Positions 1 through 6,979 are shown, numbered from the stretch's first letter. The stretch: DNA of 24,788 nucleotides from Anaerolineales bacterium UBA2317 (GCA_002345215.1 DDVH01000026.1:1-24788); one strand, 5' to 3'. Notes: generated by a model from the letters alone, not told the origin. Made by a program: numbers and translations.

Positions 1-204
1 AAGAGCCGTTTGTAAACAGTAGATTCTTTCTTTTTGTGAATCAACTGAGGCACTTAACTAAATCCAATAAATAGGATTATTTTGGTCAGACTTTAATAAA
101 AGCGTAAGCAATTCTTTGGCGCGTGGCTTATCCCCGCGACGCAAGGCATCTATGGCATCTTGAAAAATGGTGTCGCTGTTTTGCTCTTTGAGTTCGCCAG
201 TCAT
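1..204 (-). pseudogene. TPR-like protein, N-terminal part, interrupted by in-frame TAG
   Basis: An ATG at 204-202 opens a 48-codon frame that ends in TAG at 60-58. The same frame then continues open to the window edge, and both halves read like one TPR-type protein. Before the stop come an amphipathic helix pair and DQNNPIYWI; after it comes LSASVDSQKERIYCLQTAL. Anaerolineae TPR proteins commonly have a Trp at this place (pattern NN-x-x-x-W-x-W-x-A/S), so TAG most simply replaces TGG. The start lies 9 bp after the stop of the AMMECR1 gene, as in an operon. It could be a nonsense-mutated pseudogene, a sequencing or assembly error, or a truly short 48-aa protein. The first two are more likely because the downstream frame is preserved. 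The rest of the gene lies outside the window. Confidence 0.6.
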
Positions 205-213
205 AGGTTGATT

Positions 214-789
214 CTAATTCAATTCCTGAAATTCTTCGACCTGATATGTAAAAACTTGCAATTTTGTTTCCCGCCACAAATTTGCCTGCCCAATCATTTT
301 ATAGCAAAGCTGATTCATAAATTCTGATGGGTCGGGGATTTTCTCCCAAACCTGTGGCAGAAAAGTTGCTTTTCTTTCACCATATTTGATAGTGACACCG
401 TCCACATGTGGTTTCAATTTTTGGATTAAATCTTTGCTTGAGTCATAACTCAACACCTGCGGCACGCTTAATATCGAGACTTCAATCCTGATTCTGTTTA
501 ATTCATTTTTTTCTACGGGGAAAAAGCGTGGGTCTTCCAACGCGGCGGCAATAGCATGTTCACGTACGTCTTCCACCAAAGGCTGATACGCCTCCAACGC
601 ACCAATACAACCGCGTAATTCTTTTTGAATCGTTAATGTCACAAACGACGCACCCTTTTGTTGTAAAAGTGGTGTAAAAGAATCAAGATTTAATTTTGGT
701 AAAGTTTTTTCTCTTACAACAAGTTCAATTGACTCGCGCGCGAGATTCAACAAAGTTTGTTTTTCCCCATCAGTTAATCGCTCAGACAT
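214..789 (-). CDS. AMMECR1 domain protein (AmmeMemoRadiSam system protein A-like)
   Basis: This 191-aa cytosolic protein has the size and motifs of the AMMECR1 family. The hallmark LRGCIG is at residues 58-63, followed by a segment with ALEDPRFFPV and then the family's C-terminal FLPQVWE and FMNQLCYK blocks. In bacteria and archaea such proteins often occur with a Memo-like protein and a radical SAM enzyme. Neither partner is visible here, and the biochemical reaction of the family is not established. A clear Shine-Dalgarno (GGGAGG) precedes the ATG. The gene follows the flavin reductase by 15 bp and precedes the TPR-like frame by 9 bp, so all three are probably one transcript. Family assignment is firm; the role is unknown. 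Confidence 0.88.
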   Translation of the reverse strand: MSERLTDGEKQTLLNLARESIELVVREKTLPKLNLDSFTPLLQQKGASFVTLTIQKELRGCIGALEAYQPLVEDVREHAIAAALEDPRFFPVEKNELNRIRIEVSILSVPQVLSYDSSKDLIQKLKPHVDGVTIKYGERKATFLPQVWEKIPDPSEFMNQLCYKMIGQANLWRETKLQVFTYQVEEFQELN

Positions 790-804
790 ATTGCCTCCCG
801 AAAC

Positions 805-1314
805 TTATGGCAATTTTTGCAACGTCCAATATTCGCGGTTGTGATAAATCAATGGTTCCCCACTGCCTGTTCCACGTGCCGCAACCACTTCAGAAATAAA
901 TAAAGTATTCATACCTGCATCAAACATTTGCACAATACGACAATCTAACCAAGATAACCCACCTACGATTAAGGGTGAACCTGTTACCAACGTTTCAGTT
1001 TTTACATCTGCAAATTTATCTTCAATTTCTTTAAATCTTCCAGCAAAAATGTTTGAAAGATGCGCCTGCTCAGACGAAAGAATGGTCAACCCAAAAGCTT
1101 TAGACTTTAACACCACTTCATGGGTGCGCGTATTTTGTTGCAAAGAAATCGTAATCATGGCAGGCTCTAAAGAAATAGATGTAAAAGAATTTACCGTCAT
1201 GCCATGTTTTTGGTCTTCATAAGCGGCTGTTACTATCGTCACCCCAGCAGACCAAGCTCGCATGGCGGCACGTAAAGACTCAGGGTCTAATGTCATCACA
1301 GGTTGATTCTCCAT
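805..1314 (-). CDS. Flavin reductase family protein (FMN-binding split barrel)
   Basis: This 169-aa protein matches the flavin reductase domain family (HpaC/FRP-like). It has an N-terminal AMRAWSAGVTIVTA block, then MTVNSFTSISLEP, where FMN contacts usually lie, the GLTILSSEQ segment, and an IYHNREYW-type ending. Family members use NAD(P)H to reduce FMN, or act as flavoproteins supplying reduced flavin to a monooxygenase. No partner monooxygenase is visible, so the substrate cannot be named. Two starts are possible. The ATG at 1314 lies about 2 nt after the predicted transcription start and has no Shine-Dalgarno. The ATG at 1296 (MTLDPESL) has GGAG 12 nt upstream. It is the first gene of a probable three-gene operon with AMMECR1 and the TPR-like frame. 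Confidence 0.88.
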   Translation of the reverse strand: MENQPVMTLDPESLRAAMRAWSAGVTIVTAAYEDQKHGMTVNSFTSISLEPAMITISLQQNTRTHEVVLKSKAFGLTILSSEQAHLSNIFAGRFKEIEDKFADVKTETLVTGSPLIVGGLSWLDCRIVQMFDAGMNTLFISEVVAARGTGSGEPLIYHNREYWTLQKLP

Positions 1315-1323
1315 TCTAATTTC

Positions 1324-1352
1324 ATCATACTTGCCTGTAAAACGCCCGTCAA
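1324..1352 (-). promoter_or_regulatory. Probable sigma70-type promoter of the flavin reductase operon
   Basis: On the minus strand there is TTGACG (1352-1347), a 17-bp spacer, then TATGAT (1329-1324). Each hexamer matches consensus at 5 of 6 positions. The expected transcription start is near 1317, about 2 nt before the first ATG at 1314. That implies either a leaderless mRNA or translation from the second ATG at 1296. Confidence 0.55.
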
Positions 1353-1416
1353 GGCAGAATTAATTTCAATTCCATACCTTAAAATCATTTCATCTACACA
1401 TGGTACACTGACAAAT

Positions 1417-2649
1417 ATGAATAAAAAATGGACAAAAATTCTTATGTCACTAGCAGGTATTTTTCTGCTGAGTGTATTGATTTATCAAATCCCCGCTGTA
1501 AATTCACGTTTAGCATGGCGGTTAGACGTGTTACAAATTTACCTAAAAAACACAATTAATCCTATCGGTCCAGTACCAACCGCATTACCTGTTACACCAC
1601 AAGCAAATACTCCTACACCTTTACCAACAAACACCGTCATCGCGCAAGCACTTCCATCCATCACACCAACTTCTACATCTATTCCTCTGCCCGCACAAGT
1701 TCTAATGTCATCCCCGCCGTATGAAAAACAAACACCAAATAATTGTGGACCCGCAACATTATCAATGGCATTGCACATGTATGGATGGGAAGGCGACCAA
1801 ACTGATATTTCGGATGTAATCAAACCTGTCACAGCTGACCGCAATGTAAACCCCGAAGAGATGCGGTATTACATCCGCACCCAAGCAGGTTGGTTAAATC
1901 TTGAATACCGCGTCGGCGGCACAATTGAAATCCTCAAACGTTTACTCGCCGCAAATTATCCCGTCATCGTTGAAAGTGTTACTTCACTTGACCCCGGCGA
2001 CGCGCTTGGACCCACTGACGATTTATGGGCGGCACATTATCTACTACTAACAGGATATGATGATACAAAACAAGAATTTACAATTCAAGATTCGTATCAT
2101 GGACCCGACCTCACTATTTCTTATTCACAACTCGAACAAGATTGGAAGCCATTCAATAATTTATACATGGTGATGTATTTCCCTCAATTTGAAGAAGAGA
2201 TGAAAACCCTGCTCGCCTCGGACTGGGACGCCAACCTGAATCGGCAATCAGCATTAGACTACAGCCAAACATTAATCTCCAGCGACACTGCCGATGCCTT
2301 CGACTGGTTCAATTATGGAAGCAACCTCGCCTATTTTGCAAAGTATGAAGAAGCCGCACTCGCTTACGATAAAGCAAGAGAAATCGGTTTACCTTTAAGA
2401 ATGTTTCGTTATCAGTTTGGACCATTTCTTGCTTACTTCCATTCTGGCAGAAATGATGATTTATTAGCACTGACAAATTATGCACGTGGTGTAACAGAAA
2501 TGTCTGAAGAAGCATGGCTTTGGTATGGGTATGGGTTATATCGCCAAGGTGATAATGCGGGTGCGCTCAAGGCTTGGCAAAAAGCGGATTCCATTAACCC
2601 AAATTTTTTTGAAGACCAAGCTCAAAAAGCCATAGATTTATTACAGTAA
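1417..2649 (+). CDS. Membrane-anchored C39-like peptidase with C-terminal TPR repeats
   Basis: The chosen ATG at 1417 gives 410 aa. The same frame opens further upstream, but that part overlaps the promoter and start of the divergent flavin reductase gene and does not look protein-like. Residues 8-25 form a signal-anchor helix, followed by a Pro/Thr-rich spacer to about residue 95. A papain-like C39_2 domain follows at about 98-260. It has NCGPA with the presumed nucleophile Cys110, AAHYLLLTGYDD with His207, and IQDSY with Asp225, so the catalytic triad looks intact. Residues about 280-410 contain TPR-like helices ending in ALKAWQKADSINPN. The protein is probably exported and tethered outside the membrane; its substrate is unknown. 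No clear Shine-Dalgarno precedes the start. The next gene begins 9 bp downstream, suggesting coupling. Confidence 0.82.
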   Translation: MNKKWTKILMSLAGIFLLSVLIYQIPAVNSRLAWRLDVLQIYLKNTINPIGPVPTALPVTPQANTPTPLPTNTVIAQALPSITPTSTSIPLPAQVLMSSPPYEKQTPNNCGPATLSMALHMYGWEGDQTDISDVIKPVTADRNVNPEEMRYYIRTQAGWLNLEYRVGGTIEILKRLLAANYPVIVESVTSLDPGDALGPTDDLWAAHYLLLTGYDDTKQEFTIQDSYHGPDLTISYSQLEQDWKPFNNLYMVMYFPQFEEEMKTLLASDWDANLNRQSALDYSQTLISSDTADAFDWFNYGSNLAYFAKYEEAALAYDKAREIGLPLRMFRYQFGPFLAYFHSGRNDDLLALTNYARGVTEMSEEAWLWYGYGLYRQGDNAGALKAWQKADSINPNFFEDQAQKAIDLLQ

Positions 2650-2658
2650 ACTTATTCA

Positions 2659-3612
2659 ATGAAAAAAATATATCTTCTCTTATGTTGTGTGGTCTTAATT
2701 TCTGCTTGCCAACCTGCACCAGAACCTACTCCTCAACCTTCTGCTACATCAACTACTATTGCAACAGAAGCGACGATAATCGTTCCTACAGTGACTGAAA
2801 TTCAACCTTCTGAAACCCCAATCCCTACTACCACCTCTGAAACAATAAAAATTTCAGCCAAAGATGGCATGACTCAAATTTACATTCCTAGTGGAACTTT
2901 TATGATGGGCGGTATGGATGTGTATCGTGAAAATGATGAATTGCCTGCCCATGAGGTTTTTCTGGACGCATTTTGGATAGACCAAATAGAAGTTACGAAT
3001 GGCATGTATGGTTTATGTGTGCAGGCTGCTGAATGTAGAATGCCTGTAGAAGTTCGTTCAGATAATCGTGAAGAATATTTTGGAAATCCTGAATTTCAAG
3101 ATTATCCTGTGGTCAACGTCACATGGTTTGATGCAAATGCTTATTGCACATGGGCTGAGAGAAGATTACCAACCGAAGCCGAATGGGAATATGCCGCGCG
3201 TGGAAATGACAAAAGGAACTTCCCTTGGGGTGATGAACCGCCCAATGAATATACTGCAAATTTCATCAATTTGATTGGAGATACTTCACGGGTTGGAAGT
3301 TACGGTGAAGGTGCTAGTCCGTTTGGTGTGTTGGATATGGCAGGCAATGTATCGGAATGGGTATCTGATTTTTATCGCATGGATTATTATGCCAAATCAC
3401 CGTCTGAAAATCCCACAGGTCCATCAGCAGAAGAAGTGTTTAATGTGATGCGTGTAATTCGAGGCGGGTCTTTTCAGGATGAAAGTTATGATTTGCGTGT
3501 TTCTAATCGAAATTATATTGAAGGACCAAATCCGAAAGCACAACCAAATGAAGATGAATTTTATGGCAAGTATTCAGTCAAAATCGGTTTCAGGTGTGTA
3601 GCGGATGGTTAA
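2659..3612 (+). CDS. FGE-sulfatase-fold (SUMF1) lipoprotein
   Basis: This 317-aa protein has a type II signal peptide with lipobox ISAC (lipidated Cys17). A Pro/Thr/Ser-rich linker runs to about residue 65, and an FGE-sulfatase domain runs from about 70 to the end. The domain carries MVxIPSGTF-like, EVTNGMY, RRLPTEAEWEYAARG, PWGDE, GNVSEWVSDFY, RGGSF and IGFRC blocks. The two cysteines used by true formylglycine-generating enzymes a few residues after RGGS are absent; the region reads RGGSFQDESYDLR. It is therefore more likely a binding or structural protein of this fold than a sulfatase activator. It is clearly paralogous to the lipoprotein at 4480-5412. It follows the C39 gene by 9 bp without an obvious Shine-Dalgarno, so translational coupling is likely. 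No terminator is visible in the 34 bp before the convergent regulator gene. Confidence 0.87.
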   Translation: MKKIYLLLCCVVLISACQPAPEPTPQPSATSTTIATEATIIVPTVTEIQPSETPIPTTTSETIKISAKDGMTQIYIPSGTFMMGGMDVYRENDELPAHEVFLDAFWIDQIEVTNGMYGLCVQAAECRMPVEVRSDNREEYFGNPEFQDYPVVNVTWFDANAYCTWAERRLPTEAEWEYAARGNDKRNFPWGDEPPNEYTANFINLIGDTSRVGSYGEGASPFGVLDMAGNVSEWVSDFYRMDYYAKSPSENPTGPSAEEVFNVMRVIRGGSFQDESYDLRVSNRNYIEGPNPKAQPNEDEFYGKYSVKIGFRCVADG

Positions 3613-3646
3613 ACAGAATCAGGTTTACTCGTAGAAATGAAGCGGG

Positions 3647-4330
3647 TTAGTCATCAATAAAACTGTAGCCACCAGGCCAAGTCTTGATTAACTCTGTTAG
3701 ATTCATTTCTTCTTCTAGTTTTTTTCTGAGGCGATAGACAACATTTTTTAGTAAAACAACATCACCTTCTGCGCCCCAAATGGTTTCAATAATTTCTTCG
3801 TTGGGGAAAACATAACCAGGTCGGCTCATCAAGAGATGTAAGAGACGAAATTCAAGATTGGTAAGTTTGATTTCTTTTTTGTTTTTGCTCACTGCGGAAC
3901 GATGAGAAGGGTCTAGCCGTAAACGCCCGGTGTGATGGGGCTTCATGGGTTCGCTCCAACTGCGTTTTGACCATGCTAATATTTTTGCAAGAAAAATAGC
4001 TGGGCTAATCGGTTTGACAACACATTCATCTACACCGTTTTGATAGGCTTCAAGAATTTCTTGTTCATTGTTGTACGGAAGAAAAAGCAAAATTGGGCTA
4101 GCACTGATTGAGCGAAATTTTTTGCAAAGTTCAATCCGTTGTGGATGTGGGGCATTGAGGTCAATAACGATTAGGTCTGGAATTTCTTCGGTGGAGCGTT
4201 GCATGGCACGCTCTACTGATGTTTCTACAATTGCGACTAATCCTTTATCACGAATGATGTATCCCCAAATGGGTGCTGTGGCATCTTGGTCACAGACAAT
4301 GAAAACGCGCGGGGAGTTTTGATTGTTCAT
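3647..4330 (-). CDS. OmpR/PhoB-type response regulator with atypical receiver
   Basis: This 227-aa protein has an N-terminal receiver domain (about 8-120) and a C-terminal winged-helix DNA-binding domain (about 135-225). The second domain shows LTNLEFRLLHLLMSRPGYVF, NVVYRLRKKLEE and TWPGGYSF. In the receiver, the phosphoacceptor Asp57 (VIDLNAP) and Lys106 (VVKP) are present, and Asp14 or Asp16 can serve the acidic pocket. The usual Thr/Ser after the fourth strand is Leu84 (PILLFLP), so signalling may not follow the classical Tyr-Thr switch. No cognate kinase is adjacent. The gene is divergent from the FGE-fold lipoprotein at 4480, and its own promoter carries a perfect tandem repeat, suggesting autoregulation and control of that neighbour. 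A Shine-Dalgarno-like GGAAA precedes the ATG. Confidence 0.85.
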   Translation of the reverse strand: MNNQNSPRVFIVCDQDATAPIWGYIIRDKGLVAIVETSVERAMQRSTEEIPDLIVIDLNAPHPQRIELCKKFRSISASPILLFLPYNNEQEILEAYQNGVDECVVKPISPAIFLAKILAWSKRSWSEPMKPHHTGRLRLDPSHRSAVSKNKKEIKLTNLEFRLLHLLMSRPGYVFPNEEIIETIWGAEGDVVLLKNVVYRLRKKLEEEMNLTELIKTWPGGYSFIDD

Positions 4331-4340
4331 TTATGTTTCC

Positions 4341-4353
4341 TTGTTACTAACAA
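4341..4353. repeat. 13-bp perfect palindrome in the leader of the response-regulator gene
   Basis: TTGTTA-C-TAACAA lies 11 bp upstream of the regulator's ATG and downstream of its predicted transcription start. It could be an operator or a small hairpin in the 5' leader. No function can be assigned. Confidence 0.4.
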
Positions 4354-4364
4354 AGTTGTAAGTG

Positions 4365-4394
4365 ATTATATGCCAAAAGGTCGTAAAAGGTCGT
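4365..4394 (-). promoter_or_regulatory. Promoter of the response regulator with tandem 10-bp repeat
   Basis: A consensus -10 box TATAAT lies on the minus strand at 4370-4365. No good -35 hexamer exists at 17-18 bp. Instead a perfect head-to-tail repeat of AAAAGGTCGT (plus-strand reading) occupies 4375-4384 and 4385-4394, ending 4 bp upstream of the -10. Regulators of the OmpR/PhoB family typically bind tandem direct repeats with about one helical turn spacing that replace or overlap the -35. The gene immediately downstream encodes such a regulator, so this is a strong candidate autoregulatory site. The expected transcript start is near 4358. Confidence 0.5.
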
Positions 4395-4425
4395 ATTTTT
4401 TGACCAAAATGTTACCTTTGGGGGA

Positions 4426-4454
4426 TTAGGAAAAAAGTACCATCTCTTTATACT
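4426..4454 (+). promoter_or_regulatory. Probable promoter of the second FGE-fold lipoprotein
   Basis: TTAGGA (4426-4431), a 17-bp spacer and TATACT (4449-4454) form a reasonable sigma70-type promoter. The start point would be near 4461, leaving a leader of about 20 nt that contains GGAG at 4471-4474. The tandem AAAAGGTCGT sites lie about 70-85 bp upstream of this start point. Confidence 0.45.
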
Positions 4455-4479
4455 GTGGCATATCAACAAAGGAGAACCT

Positions 4480-5412
4480 ATGAAAAAATTAATTCCAATT
4501 CTTGCAATTGTGGCAATCATTGCCTCAGCCTGTGGTGCGGGTGGCGGTCAGCCAACTGCTATTCCGGTTGCAACTGCTTTCCCTACCAATACCCCGCCTG
4601 CTGTTAATGCCCCTGCTGAAGTGAGCAGTGGTGGAACAGCTGGTGAAGAACGCGTTTCATCTGTAGATGGGATGCCCTCTGTTTATATTCCAGAAGGTAC
4701 CTTCCGTATGGGTGGTATGGATGTAGATGCTCAAAGTGATGAAATGCCAGCTCATAGTGTCACCATGAAGGCATTTTGGATGGATAAGTTTGAAGTTACT
4801 AATGCCATGTATTTTGCATGTGTACAGGCAAGTGCTTGTGAACCTCCACAATTCTTTAAATCAGAAAGCCGTGATTCGTATTTTAATAATGCTGAATTTA
4901 ATGATTTTCCTGTAGTGTATGTCACTTGGCTTCAAGCAGATGCATATTGCAAATGGGCTGGCAGACGCCTCCCCACCGAAGCTGAATGGGAAAGAGCCGC
5001 ACGTGGTGATGACTTCCGCACCTATCCTTGGGGTGATGAACGCCCAGACAATTCACGTGGTAATTTCAATTACTTTGTCGGTGATACCACTCGTGTAGGT
5101 AGCTACCCTGCTGGTGCAAGCCCTTATGGTGTTTTAGATATGTCTGGTAATGTCGCCGAATGGGTTTCTGATTACTACGATGCAGGATATTATGCACAAG
5201 GTGCTTCTGTTAACCCAACCGGACCCGGCTCGCGTAGTAATTACTTCAACCGTGTTTTACGTGGTGGTACATATCAAGATGCTTTCCAAGATGTACGCTT
5301 AGCAAACCGTGCTTCTATTCGAGGTTCTAACCCAAATGCTTCTGACCCACTCTCTACTGATTATCTTGGGGAAATTTCTCCAAAGATAGGTTTCCGTTGC
5401 GCTTCAGACTAA
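4480..5412 (+). CDS. FGE-sulfatase-fold (SUMF1) lipoprotein, paralogue of 2659-3612
   Basis: This 310-aa protein has a signal peptide with lipobox ASAC (lipidated Cys18), a Pro/Thr-rich linker to about residue 55, and an FGE-sulfatase domain to the end. Blocks visible are YIPEGTFRMGG, KFEVTNAMY, RRLPTEAEWERAARGDD, PWGDERPD, GNVAEWVSDYY, RGGTYQD and IGFRCASD. As in its paralogue, the catalytic Cys pair of real formylglycine-generating enzymes is missing (RGGTYQDAFQDVR), so a non-enzymatic role in cell-surface binding or assembly is inferred. The start is fixed by GGAG 5 nt upstream of the ATG. It has its own promoter and a good terminator downstream, so it is probably monocistronic and may be controlled by the divergent regulator. 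Confidence 0.88.
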   Translation: MKKLIPILAIVAIIASACGAGGGQPTAIPVATAFPTNTPPAVNAPAEVSSGGTAGEERVSSVDGMPSVYIPEGTFRMGGMDVDAQSDEMPAHSVTMKAFWMDKFEVTNAMYFACVQASACEPPQFFKSESRDSYFNNAEFNDFPVVYVTWLQADAYCKWAGRRLPTEAEWERAARGDDFRTYPWGDERPDNSRGNFNYFVGDTTRVGSYPAGASPYGVLDMSGNVAEWVSDYYDAGYYAQGASVNPTGPGSRSNYFNRVLRGGTYQDAFQDVRLANRASIRGSNPNASDPLSTDYLGEISPKIGFRCASD

Positions 5413-5428
5413 GTGGATAGTTGATTCT

Positions 5429-5466
5429 AAAAGTCGTCAGGACTCTTGTCTTGACGGCTTTTTTGT
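5429..5466 (+). terminator. Rho-independent terminator after the FGE-fold lipoprotein
   Basis: AAAAGTCGTCAG pairs with CTTGACGGCTTTT through one G-U pair and a short loop, and a T-run follows at 5459-5464. It lies 17 bp after the stop codon. Confidence 0.75.
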
Positions 5467-5527
5467 TTAAGTAAAATGTTGAGTTTGTGAAGCAGGCAAA
5501 AAGTCAAGAATGAAGCGGGTTTTTATC

Positions 5528-5556
5528 TTTACGCATATAAATCGCTATGGTAAACT
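5528..5556 (+). promoter_or_regulatory. Possible promoter of the metK leader
   Basis: TTTACG (5528-5533), a 17-bp spacer and TAAACT (5551-5556) lie just upstream of the riboswitch. Each hexamer matches consensus at 4 of 6 positions, so this is only a candidate. It would give a leader RNA of about 205 nt. Confidence 0.35.
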
Positions 5557-5585
5557 CACAACGTAAGACATAGTCCCAATAAGAT

Positions 5586-5691
5586 ACTCTTATCCAGAGA
5601 GGCGGAGGGAACGGCCCTGCGATGCCTCGACAACCGGTCAATAAAATGAATACGGTGCCAATTCCGACAGGATAGCTGGAAGATGAGAGGG
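5586..5691 (+). promoter_or_regulatory. SAM-I (S-box) riboswitch aptamer
   Basis: The S-box core is easy to read. Helix P1 is formed by CTCTTATC (5587-5594) and GATGAGAG (5682-5689). Between them lie the kink-turn stretch CAGAGAGGCGGAGGGA, the GGCCC strand, GACAACCGG, and the conserved GGTGCCAATTCC (5654-5665). The aptamer binds S-adenosylmethionine. It sits directly upstream of metK, the SAM synthetase gene, giving end-product feedback on transcription. The aptamer and its gene agree completely, so the call is firm. Confidence 0.95.
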
Positions 5692-5705
5692 TAACAAAAT
5701 TTTTC

Positions 5706-5745
5706 ATTGCCCTTTCTGCACGTCTGAATGGGCAATTTTATTTTC
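5706..5745 (+). terminator. SAM riboswitch expression platform: terminator with competing antiterminator
   Basis: ATTGCCC (5706-5712) and GGGCAAT (5730-5736) form a perfect 7-bp stem followed by a T-rich run (5736-5745). The alternative partner of the 5' arm is the 3' strand of P1: AGAGGGTAA just after the aptamer can pair with TTGCCC-TT-TCT through one wobble and a 2-nt bulge. SAM-stabilised P1 would free the 5' arm and allow termination. Without SAM the antiterminator forms. This is the usual OFF switch of S-box leaders. Confidence 0.75.
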
Positions 5746-5767
5746 TTGAAGGAGAAACAAAAAAACA

Positions 5768-6979
5768 ATGAGTAATACTTTTATGACTTCACAAAAACTG
5801 ATGTTCACATCAGAGTCAGTGACGGAAGGACATCCCGATAAAATTTGTGATCAAGTATCGGATGCAGTTTTAGATGCGTGTTTGGAACAAGACCCACGTT
5901 CTCGGGTGGCGTGTGAAACGGCTGTGAAAACTGGTTATGTAATGTTGCTTGGCGAAATCACAACCAATTCTCAATTTAATTATGATGAGTTGGTTCGCCA
6001 AGTTGTCAATGATATTGGTTACGACTCTAGCGAAAAAGGTTTTGATGGTAATTCTTGTGGCGTGTTAGTTGCGATTGCAAAACAATCTGGTGACATTGCC
6101 ATGGGCGTAGATAAAGCCCTCGAAGCAAAATCTGGTGAAATGACCGAAGCTGAAGTTGAATCTGTCGGTGCTGGTGACCAAGGCATGATGTTTGGCTATG
6201 CATGTAACGAAACAGATACTCTTATGCCATTGCCAATTTATTTGGCACATAAATTAAGTCGCAAACAAAGTGAATTGCGAAAAAGCGGCGCCATCAAATG
6301 GTTACGCCCAGATGCAAAAAGCCAAGTGACAATTGAATATTCACAAGGCAAGCCTGTTCGTATTGATACCGTTTTGATTTCCACACAACACGCGCCTGAA
6401 GTTTCACAAAATGAAATTACAGAAGTGATTACAGAAGAGTTAATTATGAAAACTCTTCCTGAAAACTTAGTTGATAAAAAATTAAAGGTTTTTGTTAACC
6501 CAACAGGTCGTTTCGTAGTTGGTGGTCCAATGGGCGATGCCGGTGTAACTGGACGAAAAATTATCGTTGATACTTATGGCGGTATGGGACGTCATGGTGG
6601 CGGTGCATTTTCTGGAAAAGACCCCACAAAAGTTGACCGTTCTGCCGCGTATGCCGCACGTTATGTTGCCAAGAATGTTGTTGCCTCTGGTTTAGCCGAC
6701 CGTGTTGAAGTGCAAGTGGCTTATGCAATTGGTGTGGCTCGCCCACTTTCTATCAATGTGGAAACATTTGGCACAGCCAAAATTGCTGATGAAAAAATCG
6801 CTGCATTGGTAGATGAACATTTCGATCTTCGCCCCGGCGCGATTATCCGTGATTTAGGTTTACGCAAACCAATCTATCGTAAGACTTCCGCGTATGGTCA
6901 CTTTGGCCGTGATGACATTGAATTCCCTTGGGAAAAAACTGATAAAGCCGCCGCTTTGAAAAAAGCCGCTGGTGTGTAA
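5768..6979 (+). CDS. metK: S-adenosylmethionine synthetase
   Basis: This 403-aa enzyme makes S-adenosylmethionine from methionine and ATP in the cytosol. The family motifs are complete: GHPDK at 21-25, GAGDQGMMFGYA at 134-145, DAGVTGRKIIVDTYGG in the 257-272 region, and the Gly-rich GGGAFSGKDPTKVDRSAAY at 277-295. The length is slightly above the usual 385-400 because of a short N-terminal lead. A second ATG at codon 6 is a possible start. GGAG at 5751-5754 is 13 nt from the first ATG, which is a long spacing. Transcription is controlled by the SAM-I riboswitch just upstream, and a strong terminator ends the unit. No other methionine-cycle gene is adjacent. Confidence 0.97.
   Translation: MSNTFMTSQKLMFTSESVTEGHPDKICDQVSDAVLDACLEQDPRSRVACETAVKTGYVMLLGEITTNSQFNYDELVRQVVNDIGYDSSEKGFDGNSCGVLVAIAKQSGDIAMGVDKALEAKSGEMTEAEVESVGAGDQGMMFGYACNETDTLMPLPIYLAHKLSRKQSELRKSGAIKWLRPDAKSQVTIEYSQGKPVRIDTVLISTQHAPEVSQNEITEVITEELIMKTLPENLVDKKLKVFVNPTGRFVVGGPMGDAGVTGRKIIVDTYGGMGRHGGGAFSGKDPTKVDRSAAYAARYVAKNVVASGLADRVEVQVAYAIGVARPLSINVETFGTAKIADEKIAALVDEHFDLRPGAIIRDLGLRKPIYRKTSAYGHFGRDDIEFPWEKTDKAAALKKAAGV

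Noticed and set aside
1303..1416. Upstream extension of the C39/TPR gene to an ATG at 1303
   Set aside because: It overlaps the start and promoter of the divergent flavin reductase. It also lacks protein-like composition, and the ATG at 1417 leads directly into a signal anchor.
3633..3646. ATGAAGCGGGTT block recurring near 5508 (and as a variant near 21609) as a repeat family
   Set aside because: The match is only about 12 bases, without symmetry or common context, so chance is adequate.
4375..4394. CRISPR-like repeat
   Set aside because: There are only two contiguous 10-bp units with no spacers. No array or cas gene is present anywhere in the window.
2659..5412. True formylglycine-generating enzymes / sulfatase activators
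   Set aside because: The catalytic Cys pair is missing in both lipoproteins, and no sulfatase gene is nearby.
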